Below, one piece after another: positions 44,601 to 54,930 of a stretch of 64,000 nt of DNA. Source of the stretch: Oikopleura dioica. Lineage: Eukaryota; Chordata; Appendicularia; Copelata; Oikopleuridae. The notes below the pieces were generated by a model, which had not been told where the DNA came from, ran no database searches, and was given only the letters and a program-made list of their open reading frames with translations. A program made the position numbers and the translations under genes. Positions within the stretch are counted from its first letter, which is position 1. The number at the start of each line of letters is the position of its first letter. The stretch is from positions 5,523,001 to 5,587,000 of the forward strand of contig OU015567.1 of NCBI GenBank assembly GCA_907165135.1. Reading direction: 5' to 3'.

Positions 44601-46223
44601 CTTTCGACGGCATCATGGCTCGGGAGCTGAAAAACAACGATGAAATTTTTGTTGATGAAGAAAAACTAGCTGTTCAACGACGAGATCCAATCGATGACGA
44701 CGCTCTTTGGAATATTAAAAAGATGAAGTGCGATATGCGACAGCTCCAAGGTAATATTTTTTGTAGGAAAAGAAGAAATTGATTTTTTAGCGCAACTGAG
44801 AGAACTTGACGATCGAAATTCAAAGCTGGAAAACAAGAACTCGCGTGCGCTTGAACAGACGGATATTCTTGAAGGGCACTTGAACAGGGCCTCACGTGAC
44901 CAATCTGACTTGATGAATATGTCAATCAGTTCGTCGAACAGATCTCTCGACAGGATAAACGAGAGCATGACTGATCAGCTCATTCGTAACAGGTATGATA
45001 ATCTTTTGATACAAAACAATATATTGGAAAAGGGATGAAATGCGAGTCATTGACGACGAAAACAATCGACTTTCCTACGAACTGGATCAGCTTAAACGAG
45101 AGCATGAAGAAACTGAGCGTGATCTCAAACAAGGTAACGTCGATTTGAAGCACCTTTCGTTACAGTTATTCAGCTCGAAACAAGCTCATCTGGCAGCAAA
45201 AAGAGCTCGAAGCCCTGCGAGAAACAACGGCGAAACCGAACGTCGATGATTATGACAAACTCATGACCGAATACACCTCCGCCCTGGACAAGATCGAGAA
45301 GCAGGAAGAAATGCTTGAACAAGCATCGATGAGCTCAAAAGCGGATGATCTTCAAAGCCATTTGGATCAAAGCCGCGCGGAATGCGAGTTGTATGAGGAG
45401 GAAATCGGAGAGCTGAAGAGCAAGATCAAAGTTTTGGAGGGAAAATTGAAGAGCTCAGGAAGAAGATCTCCTGATTCTGAAATTCAAGGTAAAATGAGTG
45501 CTTCGGATGGATTTCTGATTGTTCTAGATATGAGTCTTGGAGACTCCCTTGTCGAGAAAATCGAAAATCTGGAGGTAAAAGATAACTGGACTGCTGAAGA
45601 AAAACTCAAGCTTGAGGTCAGGAAAGTCTTTTGCTCGTGATTTTAGAGCTTTGTTTAGATGGTGAATGAATTGCGGTACATTTTCAGCGAGCCAGAAATC
45701 GTCAGAGAAGAAGTTTCCGGTCCATCTTCCCTCGAGTAAGCTTTTCAAAAGATCTGGTAACCTGATCTTCTTCTAGGTCCAGTTCTAGTGCTGGAAAGAA
45801 GAAGAAAGAAAGCATCGATGTTCTGAAAGAATCCAAAGAAACTGTAAGCATCCTTCCCTTTCTCGAATTTCAATGAATGCGCTTTAGATCCGCCTTCTTC
45901 AATCCGCCCTAGAAAAGCTTGCCGACGAATCAGACGAGCATAAAGACGTCACTTCCGAACTCAAGGGTCTCTCAGATCAAAGCGTCCGCCTGACAGATCA
46001 GCTCAAAAAGCGACAGGATTTCATCGACAGACTCGTCGAAAAATACAAATCTTCTGAAGAAAAAGTCCGTGATTTTATCCGCCAAACGATGAGGTACTCG
46101 CTGTTCTTTTAGCCTCAAAAGCAAACTTCGAATTCTAGAGCGATTTTACAACGAGAACAAGATCGAGTCGCCCAGCGAGTGAGCCAAGACGAGTCCGTGG
46201 CGAGCATGACCTTTGACCTCTAG
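35645..46223 (+). CDS. giant coiled-coil protein, many exons
   Basis: Exons that join in phase include about 35658-35771, 36139-36556, 36820-36994, 37240-37583, about 38051-38256, 38309 to about 38959, about 39158-39970, 40095-43369 (3.3 kb), 43507-44321, 44360-44486, 44554-44751 and on to the stop at 46221-46223 (ASMTFDL). Well over 2,500 residues, nearly all heptad coiled coil rich in Glu and Lys. The large exons contain repeats of about 44-46 residues built on RAKKLLVAKELADRKEEIEK; weaker versions run from about 39300 to 42750. Ser-rich breaks occur near 38330 and 42000. The intron at 44487-44553 is GA-AG. Two MITEs lie in introns at 37632 and 38960. The true 5' end is not found. Cytoskeletal or centrosomal scaffold function is only an inference. 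Confidence 0.75.
37632..37855. mobile_element. CTGGGCT-family MITE at an intron start
   Basis: AACCTGTGTAGGAATCCTGA at the left edge and TCAGGATCTATACAAAC at the right. Inside are GCCGC-N-GCGGC hairpins. The upstream coding frame can end at CCT and the element's own GTGTAG serves as donor in the correct phase, which would make the element the first part of the intron. Confidence 0.65.
38960..39158. mobile_element. CTGGGCT-family MITE splitting a coding exon
   Basis: The element runs from CTGGGCTCCGCAACCTGTGC to GCCGAGCCCAG and is flanked by TTCAAGT on both sides (38953-38959 and 39160-39166). Coding frame is open up to the left edge (SSNSSSSS) and resumes right after it (SSDVDAPPVFIE). Removing the element, or using the GT at either 38959 or 38975 with the AG at 39158, restores one frame. 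Confidence 0.8.
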
Positions 46224-46475
46224 AAAATCCAAGTCTTCAAGTCTTTCTCTTTATAATTCTGTACGATTACCTCACGAATTGACCGAAACTGCTTCAGCAT
46301 AAATTCTGTAAATACTGTACAAAATCGCAATAAAAAATAATTGATTCAAAATTCGAATTTTGACTTACACGCCGTGTAATACACGGAGTCTGTTTTTTTA
46401 TTCAAAATTTCCCCAAAACTTTGAATAGTCACAAAAGAGAGTTAAAAGTCAGTACAGTACAAAATTGTCGATTAC

Positions 46476-47238
46476 TCATTCCTCTGGGGTCCAGATGCCT
46501 TCCTTGTCGGACATAAGGGTCTTGATGAAGATGTCGTAGTTGACTTCACCGTCGTTGTTTTCGAGACCTTCGCAGAGCTTCTCGACTTCCTGGGCGGTCA
46601 TCTTCTCACCAAGGGAGGTGAGGACGTGTCGGAGTTCAGCAGAGCTAGCTTCTTTTAGAGAATAGTTTGGGGGAGAGAGCGTACCTGACAAGACCCTGAC
46701 CGTTCTTGTCGAAGACCTTGAGTCCCTCGTAGAAGTCTTCGTAGTTTCCTGGATCGGGAGCCTGGGAGATGTTCCAGAGGTGGGGGAGGAACTCGTCCAG
46801 GGTGATCATCTTTTCTTCCATGTCCTTGTTGGAGAGCTCATTCTCGAGCTCAGTGATTCCATCACCGCCACTGAGGAGGTCTGAAAGGAAATGAAGATGG
46901 GATAAGGGAAAGGGAACGTACTCTTGACGAAAGCATCAGTGGGAGAGTAGCCAAAGCATCGGGCGAGAGAGGAGCACTCTTTGTAGGCGATGGTTCCAGC
47001 GCCAGTTCGGTCAAAGAGCTCGAAAGCGTCTCTGAAAGCTAAAAATCTTATCAAAGGGATACCCTTAATTTTACGCTTTACAAATAGGCAAACAGGCCCC
47101 TTGAACCAAATAGCAATGATAAAAGAAGATTGAAAATATAGATTTCGCTCAAAAAAGGTTCAAAATTCCGTCAGAACCAAAAATTTTATCTCTTTTCTTC
47201 AACTTACCAGCAATCTGGTCCTCGGTGAATTCAGACAT
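46476..47238 (-). CDS. myosin essential (alkali) light chain
   Basis: Four exons from 47238 (MSEFTEDQIA) to 46476. The second exon reads AFRDAFELFDRTGAGTIAY, the classic first EF-hand region of essential light chains (family: FTEDQ-x-x-EFKEAFxLFDRTGDG). Degenerate EF-hands follow: KVFDKNGQG, with LGEKMTAQEVEKLCEG between, as in MYL1/MYL3/MYL6. The calcium-binding loops lack several acidic residues, as usual for this subunit, which stabilises the myosin lever arm. The C-terminus is about ten residues longer than usual (DKEGIWTPEE). The first exon is only 31 coding bases; introns are short except the first (about 180 bp). Confidence 0.88.
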
Positions 47239-47825
47239 CTCGTGTGGCGGTCGAGTTAACTACTGATTAGAAGCCAAGCTCGTAGCGCCGGTGACCCCCT
47301 GCCATCCTATCTCTTCAAGAAAAAGATGGAGCTCGCACTCCTCATCCTTGAATTTGCGCCTTTAACGAGCTCTTTTTCTCATCTTTTTGAGCTGGTTTCT
47401 TCCTTGATTTCAATGACGAAAATCGACACCTTGAAAGTTCGAACAAAAAAGACTTCTTTTGCCATTGACTTTTCCGGAAGAAACAAGCTGCGAAGGAAGT
47501 ACAGTAATTTTCGACAATAAAACTTGCAGAAAAAAAACGCCACGCGTGAAAATTAGCAGGTCGTAAATTCTGCCTCGCGAGTCATCCCCAGGATTCAACA
47601 CGAGTACTTTCAGGGTCAATCGTCAATTCAAATGTCACCTCCTTCGGCCAAGGGGGATCTTACGAAATGCTCCAAGAACTGATCAAACATTTATTAGCTT
47701 AGGAAGCAAGAGTTGTTGTGAGTTTAATTAAGAGTTGTTCAAGTCGAAAATGCCAGTTGTCAGAACTTTCTTTCCCATTAATCTCGACTCATGCCACTGG
47801 GGACTCAGATCTCTCGATTCGAAAA
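47239..47825. other. upstream region of the myosin light chain gene
   Basis: Intergenic, bidirectional: a leftward muscle gene and a rightward small gene start on either side. Open frames present on both strands have no support. Confidence 0.35.
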
Positions 47826-48079
47826 ATGAGAGGATTTCAGTTTGAAAAAGAGCGATTTCAATTCAGTCCTATTTGTTTGAGAAACGCGAAATGCCTGTTT
47901 TTTCTTTCATATTTGTTTCTTTTTGGATTCTGTCTTTCAAAGGTAATGAAATTCAAAAATAAGAGGGAAGCCCAAATAAATATTTTCAGCTGAAAGGCGA
48001 CTCCGGTGAAACGAAGATCTTGCCGATTCTAGTGATTTATATTTTTGTCTCGAAACTTATCAGAAGTGACTCTAGGTAA
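47826..48079 (+). CDS. small two-segment membrane protein, 68 aa
   Basis: Exon 1 (47826-47942) has a basic N-terminus followed by CLFFLSYLFLFGFCLSK. A 47-bp GT-AG intron leads in phase 0 to exon 2 (47990-48079), which contains ILPILVIYIFVSKLI and ends RSDSR. Two membrane segments with a short polar loop. The start was chosen as the first ATG in frame. No family recognised. Confidence 0.45.
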
Positions 48080-48241
48080 AAAATATTTTAGCTTGAAGAT
48101 TTTCGACTTAGAAATAATTTAAGATTTGAGAGCGAAAAACAAACCCTTGGTCTTCAACTGATGAAGCATCCTGTTGACAGAGACTGAGCAAAATAATGTA
48201 TTTTAAATACAGAAATGACTGTACAAAAAATGTTTGTTTTA

Positions 48242-48445
48242 TCAAATTCCGAACATGCGGAGCCCAGTGCCAGTCAACGTCGCATAAATGATCCAAAACA
48301 TGATTCCTCCATTCGCCAGCCCGATCAGAAACCAAAGTCTCTCCGTAATTTTCATCCCCAGCGTTTTGTAAAAGAAAGCGCTGCCCAGTTTCGCGGGCTG
48401 AATTGGCGAGTAAGGCGACTGAGCGAGAAGTTCTTTTGTTTCCAA
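48242..48445 (-). CDS. small membrane protein, start uncertain
   Basis: The frame ends WFLIGLANGGIMFWIIYATL and LTGTGLRMFGI at 48242. One hydrophobic segment near the C-terminus after a polar, proline-containing N-terminal half (SPYSPIQPAKLGSAFFYKTL) gives the general look of a small mitochondrial or ER membrane subunit. The first residues depend on a splice or start site not resolved here (an internal ATG lies before KITERLW). Not assigned to a family. Confidence 0.4.
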   Translation of the reverse strand: METKELLAQSPYSPIQPAKLGSAFFYKTLGMKITERLWFLIGLANGGIMFWIIYATLTGTGLRMFGI

Positions 48446-48679
48446 AAAGCTTCAACTTGTGATTGACATTTATCGCCTCCTCTAGAATTAAAATTGGGAA
48501 AGTGTGATAAATGTCACCCTAAGTAAGTGTTCGCCGCTTCGGCTTGAGCGCTAAATGATAAAATCGATTGTTTCCTCTCATTTTCTTTTTTTCTCTGAAT
48601 GATGAAATTTCCAACAGGAAATGCTTTTTTAGAAAAAAGAAATCCCGATTCTAGCTACAATAGAGTTTCAGACTACTCT

Positions 48680-48846
48680 TTGGTGTTACTTCGATTCCTT
48701 CGTTTTTAGCCGAAATTCGAGAAGCCTCGAGCGGCTTCGAGTAACTGAGGAGGAAAAGCCGTGCTGCGCGCGGCTAGAATTTCCATTTACTCGAAACCGA
48801 GCTCACGACTTTCGGCTCAAAAACGAAGGAATCGAAATAACACCAA
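48680..48846. mobile_element. hairpin MITE, TTGGTGTTA ends
   Basis: TTGGTGTTACTTCGATTCC is mirrored by GGAATCGAAATAACACCAA. The inverted similarity runs about 40 bp (through CTTCGTTTTTAGCCGAAA). The interior has GCCGC-type small palindromes. 167 bp in all. Confidence 0.75.
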
Positions 48847-49079
48847 GAATTAGTCAAAGATGAGAGTCGCTTCAAGATTTGAAAGATTCTTTGATTCTTC
48901 GATCATATTTTTCGGCATACGTGCCCTTCTTAGGGCTTCAAAACTTCAGAATATTTCAATAACAAATTCAAAGACAGTAGTAATTAGACGTGACAAATCA
49001 TGCGCTATCCACCACCGTGGTACTGAGGCGAATCTGAATAAATAAAATATCTATACTTAGTCAATTTTTTTTTTCTTTT

Positions 49080-49433
49080 ATGATTTTTGAAAATCTGTTC
49101 TTGAAAAGAAAACTTGGAAGGAAGACTCTCATTATTCATCCTTTTTTACTCCAGAACGAAGTGGCGCATAATTGCGGGCAATTATCTTTGAAATTTGGAG
49201 AGACAGAACACGCACCGGCACCATTCATCGTCGCTGGACGGACTGGTGCTCTGGAGGAGGTGGATTTAATTGAAGCTCGAAAAGTAATTGAGCCAATTTT
49301 CGACTCAGGCAATTATGGCGGAACTTCGAGACAAGCGGCTTTGCTCTTTTTCTCCGTTTCCGACGAGGCAGGGAAGCTAGAATCGATGATCTTGGAAATC
49401 AAATCACTTTTATTTCTTCGTCACTTTTTCTAG
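49080..49433 (+). CDS. hypothetical protein, 117 codons
   Basis: A single open frame with mixed composition (HAPAPFIVAGRTGALEEV, GGTSRQAALLF) that runs into the adjacent MITE at its end. It has a coding-like appearance but no motif, signal or splice support. It could be a fragment of an older gene. Confidence 0.25.
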   Translation: MIFENLFLKRKLGRKTLIIHPFLLQNEVAHNCGQLSLKFGETEHAPAPFIVAGRTGALEEVDLIEARKVIEPIFDSGNYGGTSRQAALLFFSVSDEAGKLESMILEIKSLLFLRHFF

Positions 49434-49599
49434 CTAGAATTTCTTTAGTTACAAAATTGACTTTTCTGAAAATCCAGAAGCCGCTCGCGAATTCGAGTTG
49501 GAAAGAATAAAGCGCGGCTTTTTCGTCTTTTATAATTCGAAACCGCAAGCGGCTTCTCGACTTGCAGAAAAGTTAGAGTAACAAAAGAAATTCTAGCTA
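49431..49599. mobile_element. hairpin MITE, TAGCTAGAATTTC ends
   Basis: TAGCTAGAATTTCTTTAGTTAC is mirrored by GTAACAAAAGAAATTCTAGCTA (about 22-28 bp arms). The interior carries CGCGGC and GCAAGCGGC palindromes. 169 bp. Confidence 0.75.
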
Positions 49600-49779
49600 A
49601 AAAATTCTTCTTTCAATCTGTAGCCCTGAAAAGGGCTTACTTCACGGGACTGTTCCTGTCCGCTAAAATGTCACTGTGGTGTAAATTCGCTGTGCGCCAA
49701 TTTTAGGCGTTTTTCTCAGGTATTCCTGCTCCCGAAGAAGAAATCTTCAGATTGAAGACTTCCCGCTTCTTCCTCCGCT

Positions 49780-49958
49780 TTTATACGCGTTGGTGAGAAG
49801 CGCAAGGGATTTTTCTTTCTAGACCGCGCCAAGGTGAGAAGCTCGAGCGTCTCTAGAGAAAAAAGGCGATCTTTTTGGAGAAATGCCGCGGCAGTGAGAA
49901 GAAGCGAAGATCTAGAAAGAAAAATTCCTTGCGCTTCTCAGCTCGGCGTATATAAACG
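49780..49958. mobile_element. hairpin MITE, TTTATACGC ends
   Basis: The left arm TTTTATACGCG...GAGAAGCGCAAGG...TTTTTCTTTCTAGA is mirrored at the right over about 48 bp. The right end supplies a GTATATAAAC TATA-like word directly before a small spliced frame at about 49961. Confidence 0.7.
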
Positions 49959-49960
49959 GC

Positions 49961-50124
49961 ATGAAAAGCGGGATTTCTTCATTTGCGAATTTTGAGTTTT
50001 TGAGGAAGCTCTTCCGTTGCGGTAAGTTTTGACTTCTGTTTTTTTTTTGAAATTAATTTTAGACAAGAATAGCAAATTGCTCTTGGACGAAGTGATGAAG
50101 AAGGAGGTCGACGGATACTTTTGA
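49961..50124 (+). CDS. possible 40-aa spliced micro-gene
   Basis: MKSGISSFANFEFLRKLFRC is encoded in exon 1, ending at a GTAAGT donor. After a roughly 41-bp intron with a TTTTAG acceptor, exon 2 encodes DKNSKLLLDEVMKKEVDGYF and a stop. Phases match. It lies just downstream of the TATA-like end of a hairpin MITE. Very short and unrecognised, so tentative. Confidence 0.3.
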
Positions 50125-50252
50125 GAAATCAAGGGCATTATCAAGAAATTAAGAATGCCTATACAACGTCACAAGAAAGCAGCCCTTTTTAGGGCTTGAT
50201 ACAGTTAATACCCAAAATTCCGTACATATTTTCGTAGCCGAAACCTTCGAAA

Positions 50253-50556
50253 ATGTATCAAATTTTGGGTGCTAAGTTAGCACTGCTAACTGTATGGCTT
50301 GTTATTCTGATTGCTGGCCTCAGCAACCTGTGATGAAAACCTGAGTAGTGGTCTGAAAGATCTAAAATGAAAAGCCGCGTTGCGGCTTTTTAAATACTAG
50401 TAAGAAAGCGTAAAGCGGCTTCGTACAATTAAGATCAGTTTCTGCGCTACGCGGCTTTTCATTTTAGATCTTTCTGACCATGACTCAAGCTTACCAAATC
50501 ATTTATTTTTTTCTAGCGAGGCGAGGAAGCAGGGATCGGCGCAATTATGGCGTTAG
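50253..50556 (+). CDS. possible 38-aa micro-gene with a MITE intron
   Basis: Exon 1 (50253-50329) encodes a hydrophobic signal-like leader (ALLTVWLVILIAGLSN). It ends in AACCT followed by the GT of a CTGGGCT-family element, which fills the intron. The acceptor TTTTTTTCTAG leads in phase 2 to exon 2 (50517-50556), ending SAQLWR. Tentative because of its size. Confidence 0.3.
50322..50495. mobile_element. CTGGGCT-family MITE
   Basis: AACCTGTGATGAAAACCTGAG on the left; AGATCTTTCTGACCATGACTC on the right. Long inner arms (TCTGAAAGATCTAAAATG and complement) with GCGGC-palindrome hairpins. Confidence 0.7.
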
Positions 50557-51901
50557 CATTCAAAGTAAAGAATAAATCCAGAGGCAATTACTTTTGCTTT
50601 ATTTTCGCTGCTCCGCCAATTACGCCAAACAATAAAAGCGACTTCTTTCACAAACTTTGTCGAGCAAAGAAAGCAAAAAAGGGAACACTGTAACTGAAAC
50701 ATACTATTGATATCGAATCGATACGGCTCAAAAAATACTCGAATTCTGGACAAAAGAAATCGACCAATAGAAATTTTCAAAAAAGGAAAAAAGGCTGAAA
50801 ACCATCAAAAAATAGTAAATTTTGAATCATGTTATTTTTGCGCTCTAGAAATAGAAATTCTATCCCCGTTGATTAATTAACCCTCTTTGATCCCTTTTCC
50901 CGATTCGGCGAAACATGACAAGGCGCGGCGGAGATCATGGAAAATCCCTTCGACCGGAAATTTATTCTTCAATTAATGATTGACGCCTTTTTTTCTCGCT
51001 GCACGATTAGGAGCGTAATTAGGGATTTTAATCCGCGCCTGGATTTTATGCTCCCGAGACATGGTTACATTCCGTTTCGAAATCATTCAAAGTACCCTGA
51101 ATTTAATGTTTTGCTTGGAAGAGCTCAGATGGAATTTTGGAATAATCTTCTGATGATTTGACAATTTTGTACTACAAAAATAAATTCAATTGTTTGCTTG
51201 GGTGAAGCTACTTTGCGGCTTTTTTTAGAAAGGCCGCTACGCGGCTTTCATCAAGAGTCTCTCAAAACCTGACTCAGGTTTTTACACAGGCTGCTTTGTT
51301 AGACAAAATTGCCAAATCATCAGAAGCCTGTGTAAAAACCTGAGTTAAGTTCTGAGAGACTTTTGATGAAAGCCGCGGAGCGGCTTTTAAAGAAAAAAGG
51401 CCGCAAAGCAACGCCAAAATAACCAATTCAATCTATTTTTTTAATTGAACCCTTGAAAGTCTTCCTTGATCCCGCTTCTTGCCAAAAAGACTTCAAAAAA
51501 GCTCAGTAGCGGGAAAAAATCGCGTTGATTTTCTCTAATTTTGTGAGGGTGTTCGACGTTTTACGGACCATTTGAATATTTAATATGTGCTCATTTTAGT
51601 GAATTACAAAAATTGCCAGAATTATCGCAAAGGAGTTTGTTTTCCCTTTCACAATCTTTCTTCCCTTCCTTCGGCATCTGAGAGTTTTACTATGATTTTT
51701 CATAACTGTTAACTTATTGATGAAATTATTGAAAAACAAAAACTTCCGAAGAAAAAGTCGAGGAGCCGGAAGATGGCGCCGCCGGAGCCGAGAAAAAGTG
51801 CGCCTCGCGTGGGAGCGCGAAAAAGATGATCGAGGAAAAGCGAGATGATCTCGTTGAAGATTGTTGAGATCAAGAAAAAAAGATAAACAGAGATCAGAAA
51901 A
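50557..51901. other. intergenic before Dlx, mostly unexplained
   Basis: Contains a 74-codon frame at 50937-51161 (MENPFDRKFILQLMIDAFF) followed by AATAAATT, with no motif. A large palindrome lies at 51205-51415. The Dlx promoter region, including a purine-rich leader, occupies 51700-51901. Confidence 0.35.
51205..51415. mobile_element. two CTGGGCT-family arms facing each other
   Basis: CTGACTCAGGTTTTTACACAGG (51276-51299) faces CCTGTGTAAAAACCTGAG (51333-51350) across about 35 bp. Outside both lie GCCGCTACGCGGC-type hairpins. The outer ends of two copies are thus turned inward, as from a head-to-head insertion or rearrangement. Confidence 0.6.
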
Positions 51902-53476
51902 ATGACGGAATCAGTTGAATTTTCCCCGAGCGAGTACCAAATCGCTCTGCCTCCTTTTGGCTCGGCCTTTGTCGGGGATTCGCCGGGACGAGAGAATCAA
52001 AGTCCTCAAGTTTCGACGGTCCCGGTTAGTCATGGGAATATCTTGTGGCATACCAAGCATGAGCCTGAGGAGACCTATGAGAATTCTATTTCGCCGAATG
52101 CATCGTCAAGATCGATGGCGAATGAAGAAGGGTTGGAGGAAGATCGGTCGGAATCGCCTGAACAGATGGAAGGAGGGAGAAGAAGCAAGGGATCGAAGAA
52201 GCCGAGGAAACCAAGGACGATTTACAGGTAAGCTCTTTTGAAAATTGAAAATTAACCGAGTTTTCCCTCAATAATTCAAGTTTTTTAACGAGTTTTCGTT
52301 TGTAAATTTTCTTCTTCAAATTTTTCTTTGAATTTTTTTGCTTTTACTTAATTAAAATAACGTGGTCTTCACTTATCAATCGGTGCTGAATAAAGTTTAG
52401 TTTTGTCAAAATTTTTGTTTTGAAAAATCTCTTTGTAAAATAAAGGAATATCAAAATTATGGTATTTGCTGTCAAAATTAAAAACCGAAAGAAAGAGATT
52501 CTTTTCATCAAAAAACTAGAAATAATGAACAAAATAAATTTCAAATTCACTTGAAACTATGTTCAACCCTTTCCCTAACCCTAACCCTTCTTTCTAGCTC
52601 CTACCAACTGAACGAGCTCGTCCGCCGCTTCCAAAAGACGCAATACCTGGCCCTTCCCGAGCGAGCAGAGCTGGCAGCAACACTCGGCTTGACGCAGACA
52701 CAAGGTTCGTTAATAAACGAATTCATGCGCCACTGCTTCCATAATTCATTCCCCCGATCATGAATTACGCATTAATCCTCCCCCTCAATTTTTTCTTCAG
52801 TAAAGATTTGGTTTCAAAATCGCCGCTCAAAGTTCAAAAAGCAAGTCAAGCACATGAATCTGCCCATGGAGCATTCTCAGAAACAAGCGTCGATGTATCA
52901 GCCGATCGGGCGGGAGTATGAGGCGAGCGAGTACTACAGTAACATGCCGGGCTTTGTCTACTGGACGCCGGAGCAGTATCAGCACGCGGCGGCGAACAAC
53001 TCGGCGGGGTATTATCAGCCGGTCAGCCAGTGGGACGAAGCGCATCAGGTAAGGATGATGGTTTTTAAGGGGAAGGTGTCTGGAACCGACAAAAAATTTC
53101 GATAAATTTTGCTTGAAACTTTCAACCAATCAGAAACCTGGATTTGAAAAACCAGCCAATCAGCAGCCGATTAGCCACCAACGCAAAATTTGTCGAAATT
53201 TTTTGTCAGTTCAAGACACCACCCCTTTTTAAGGGGGTAGACATCGTTAATATCGATGTTCAATTGTTATCAATTTTTTCATCACCATTTTTCTTATTGT
53301 TACTTCAGGTTGATTGTACTCCAACAATCTACTCAATGCCAGAACAACCTGTTTCCGACTCGATCGATCAAGTTTGCCTCAACTCGCAGCCAGGAGCGAA
53401 TCCGGGAGCAATTATTTCTCAAGTTGCCCCGCCGCCGATTACCTTGCCTATTCCGACTTCTCAAGATCATCACTAA
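51902..53476 (+). CDS. Dlx: Distal-less (Dlx) homeobox transcription factor
   Basis: Exons 51902-52227, 52598-52704, 52801-53048 and 53309-53476 give about 282 residues. The homeodomain begins near residue 100 ([20 protein letters not shown]) and continues [39 protein letters not shown]. The words [13 protein letters not shown] and [14 protein letters not shown] are diagnostic of Dlx; Gln at homeodomain position 50 fits TAATTG-type sites. Introns interrupt the homeodomain after TIYR and after TQTQ, the second being a conserved Dlx site. The C-terminal part is Tyr/Gln/Pro-rich. Intron 3 contains a TTAA-flanked MITE; intron 1 ends in a short telomere-like CCCTAA run. Dlx genes pattern epidermis and sensory or oral structures in tunicates. 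The gene converges on PGRP, with about 100 bp between stops. Confidence 0.95.
53069..53228. mobile_element. TTAA-flanked MITE in Dlx intron 3
   Basis: The arms GGTGTCTGGAACCGACAAAA... and their mirror ...TTTTGTCAGTTCAAGACACC agree over about 38 bp (AATTTCGAyAAATTTTGC inside). Both sides are flanked by TTAA (53065-53068 and 53229-53232), the target used by piggyBac-type elements. The core carries two CCAATCAG words. A relative lies at about 58640-58795. Confidence 0.75.
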
Positions 53477-53574
53477 GTCTAAAACCACTTTTGCCTTTTT
53501 TCTTTTCTTTCTATCACTCGCTACTGACACTCACTGTACTAATAAAAACATAAAGAACTAAGTAGCTCCTTTAT

Positions 53575-54641
53575 TCAATAGCATTCTCGGTGAAAGTTCT
53601 TCCAGCCCTTGAATTCTTCATAAAGTCGATCTCCCGGACAAGTCGTGCTTCCTTTATCTCGATGGCCAAAGAATGACCAGCAGCGCTCATCGATGAAGTT
53701 TCTCTTTTCCATTTCGGCCATGAGCTGTTTCGCGGCGTTCAACGCTCGTTCATTTGGAAGGTCGGAAATGAAGCTGCCCATGATTGTGAAGCCAAGGGTT
53801 TGAGTGTTCCAGCCAGAGCAGTGGGCGCCTGAACTGGGCTTGGTAACCTGTGTAAAGACCTGAGTCAGGGTCCTGACTTAGGAAATAAGAAAGAGAGAAT
53901 TACTTTTTGATAGCCGCTTCGCGGCTTTGTTTCAGAAAAAGCCGCTGAGCGGCTTTTCATCAAAGCTTTTTTAGAACCCTGAGTCAGGTTTCTACACAGG
54001 TTGCGAAGCCCAGCCTTGAATGTGAAAGCCTCTTCCTTCATAAATCCGCCCATCTTCTCCGATCAAAAAGTTGTATCCAATATCCCACCAGCCGTTTCCG
54101 TCCATATGGTAGTCCTGCACCTTCTTGACTTCCTTGATACAGTCGATCATGTCGTAGCATCTGTCCCAGTGAGTGTGGTGGCCGATGACGCCGGTTCCGG
54201 CTGGGTGGTGGAAGTTGTCGATTCCGAGGGGGAGGCGGGCTTCCCAGTGGGCGCGGGGGACGAAGTTTTCGGCCCAGATTTGGCCTTTGACGAAGGTTTG
54301 GGATTCGGGCTCGGAGACAAAGAAGAGTTCGGCGCGGAGGGTGTAGCCCAGAGCGTCTTTTTACCGGTTTTCTAGCTTTTTTCTTGCTGAAAAATTGTCA
54401 GAACTGCTTCAAGAACCGATTCTAGAGTGACTCCAGCGCATTTATCGCCCATTGAAATGCAAAGATCTTTGGCTGTTTCGAGAGTTTCTACTGGATCGTG
54501 CTGGACGTAGCCCATCAGCCTTGGAATTTGTCGCTCTTTGCCGAATAAAAGGTTGCTTACCCGTAGTTTTCATACTGATTCCAGTAAAAATCTCCGACGG
54601 CAGCATGAGCTGAGACTAGAAAAATGCAAAGAAGCTTCATT
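53575..54641 (-). CDS. PGRP: peptidoglycan recognition protein (amidase-type)
   Basis: The gene starts at 54641 with a signal peptide (MKLLCIFLVSAHAAVG). Two short exons (one with DLCISMGDKCAG) precede the amidase-2 domain. Within it, VIGHHTHWDRC, YHMDGNGWWDIGYNFLIGED, RIYEGRGF, GAHCSGWN and GHRDKGSTTCPG are the standard PGRP landmarks. The zinc-binding His and Cys and the catalytic Tyr and Thr are all present, so it should cleave the N-acetylmuramoyl-L-alanine bond of bacterial peptidoglycan, as in innate defence. The coding sequence is split between GRGFHIQG and AHCSGWN by a 178-bp MITE. It stops at 53575, just past the Dlx 3' end. Confidence 0.92.
53834..54013. mobile_element. CTGGGCT-family MITE acting as the PGRP intron
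   Basis: Outer ends CTGGGCTTCGCAACCTGTG and CACAGGTTACCAAGCCCAG (minus strand), GCCGC-palindromes inside, and near-duplicated flanks (TTCAAGG and TTCAGG). It carries an in-frame stop if retained. Cutting at CCT/GTGTAG and CACAG/GTT keeps the PGRP frame; so does a GC-AG cut at the flanks. Confidence 0.85.
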
Positions 54642-54930
54642 TTTATGAAGTTTTGAGATCGAACTTTGAAAATCAGAAGATACCAGATGCTTCCTTCCCA
54701 TAGAAAAATTGAGGAAAATTCTTGAACGCAACAGTGAAGTTGAAATCTGGAAATTGACTTTGATTTTGAATGGTTCGGTCTGAAGATTTTCATTTCGAGA
54801 ATTGGGTTTCTGTGAATTCCTTCGAGCTGATAGGCTCTGATTTTGCAGTTTTCCCTTTTTTGCGGCGACAGATATTTCAATCAACATTTTTTTCATTCGA
54901 AATTGAATCAAAAAAGAGGATTTTTAAAAA

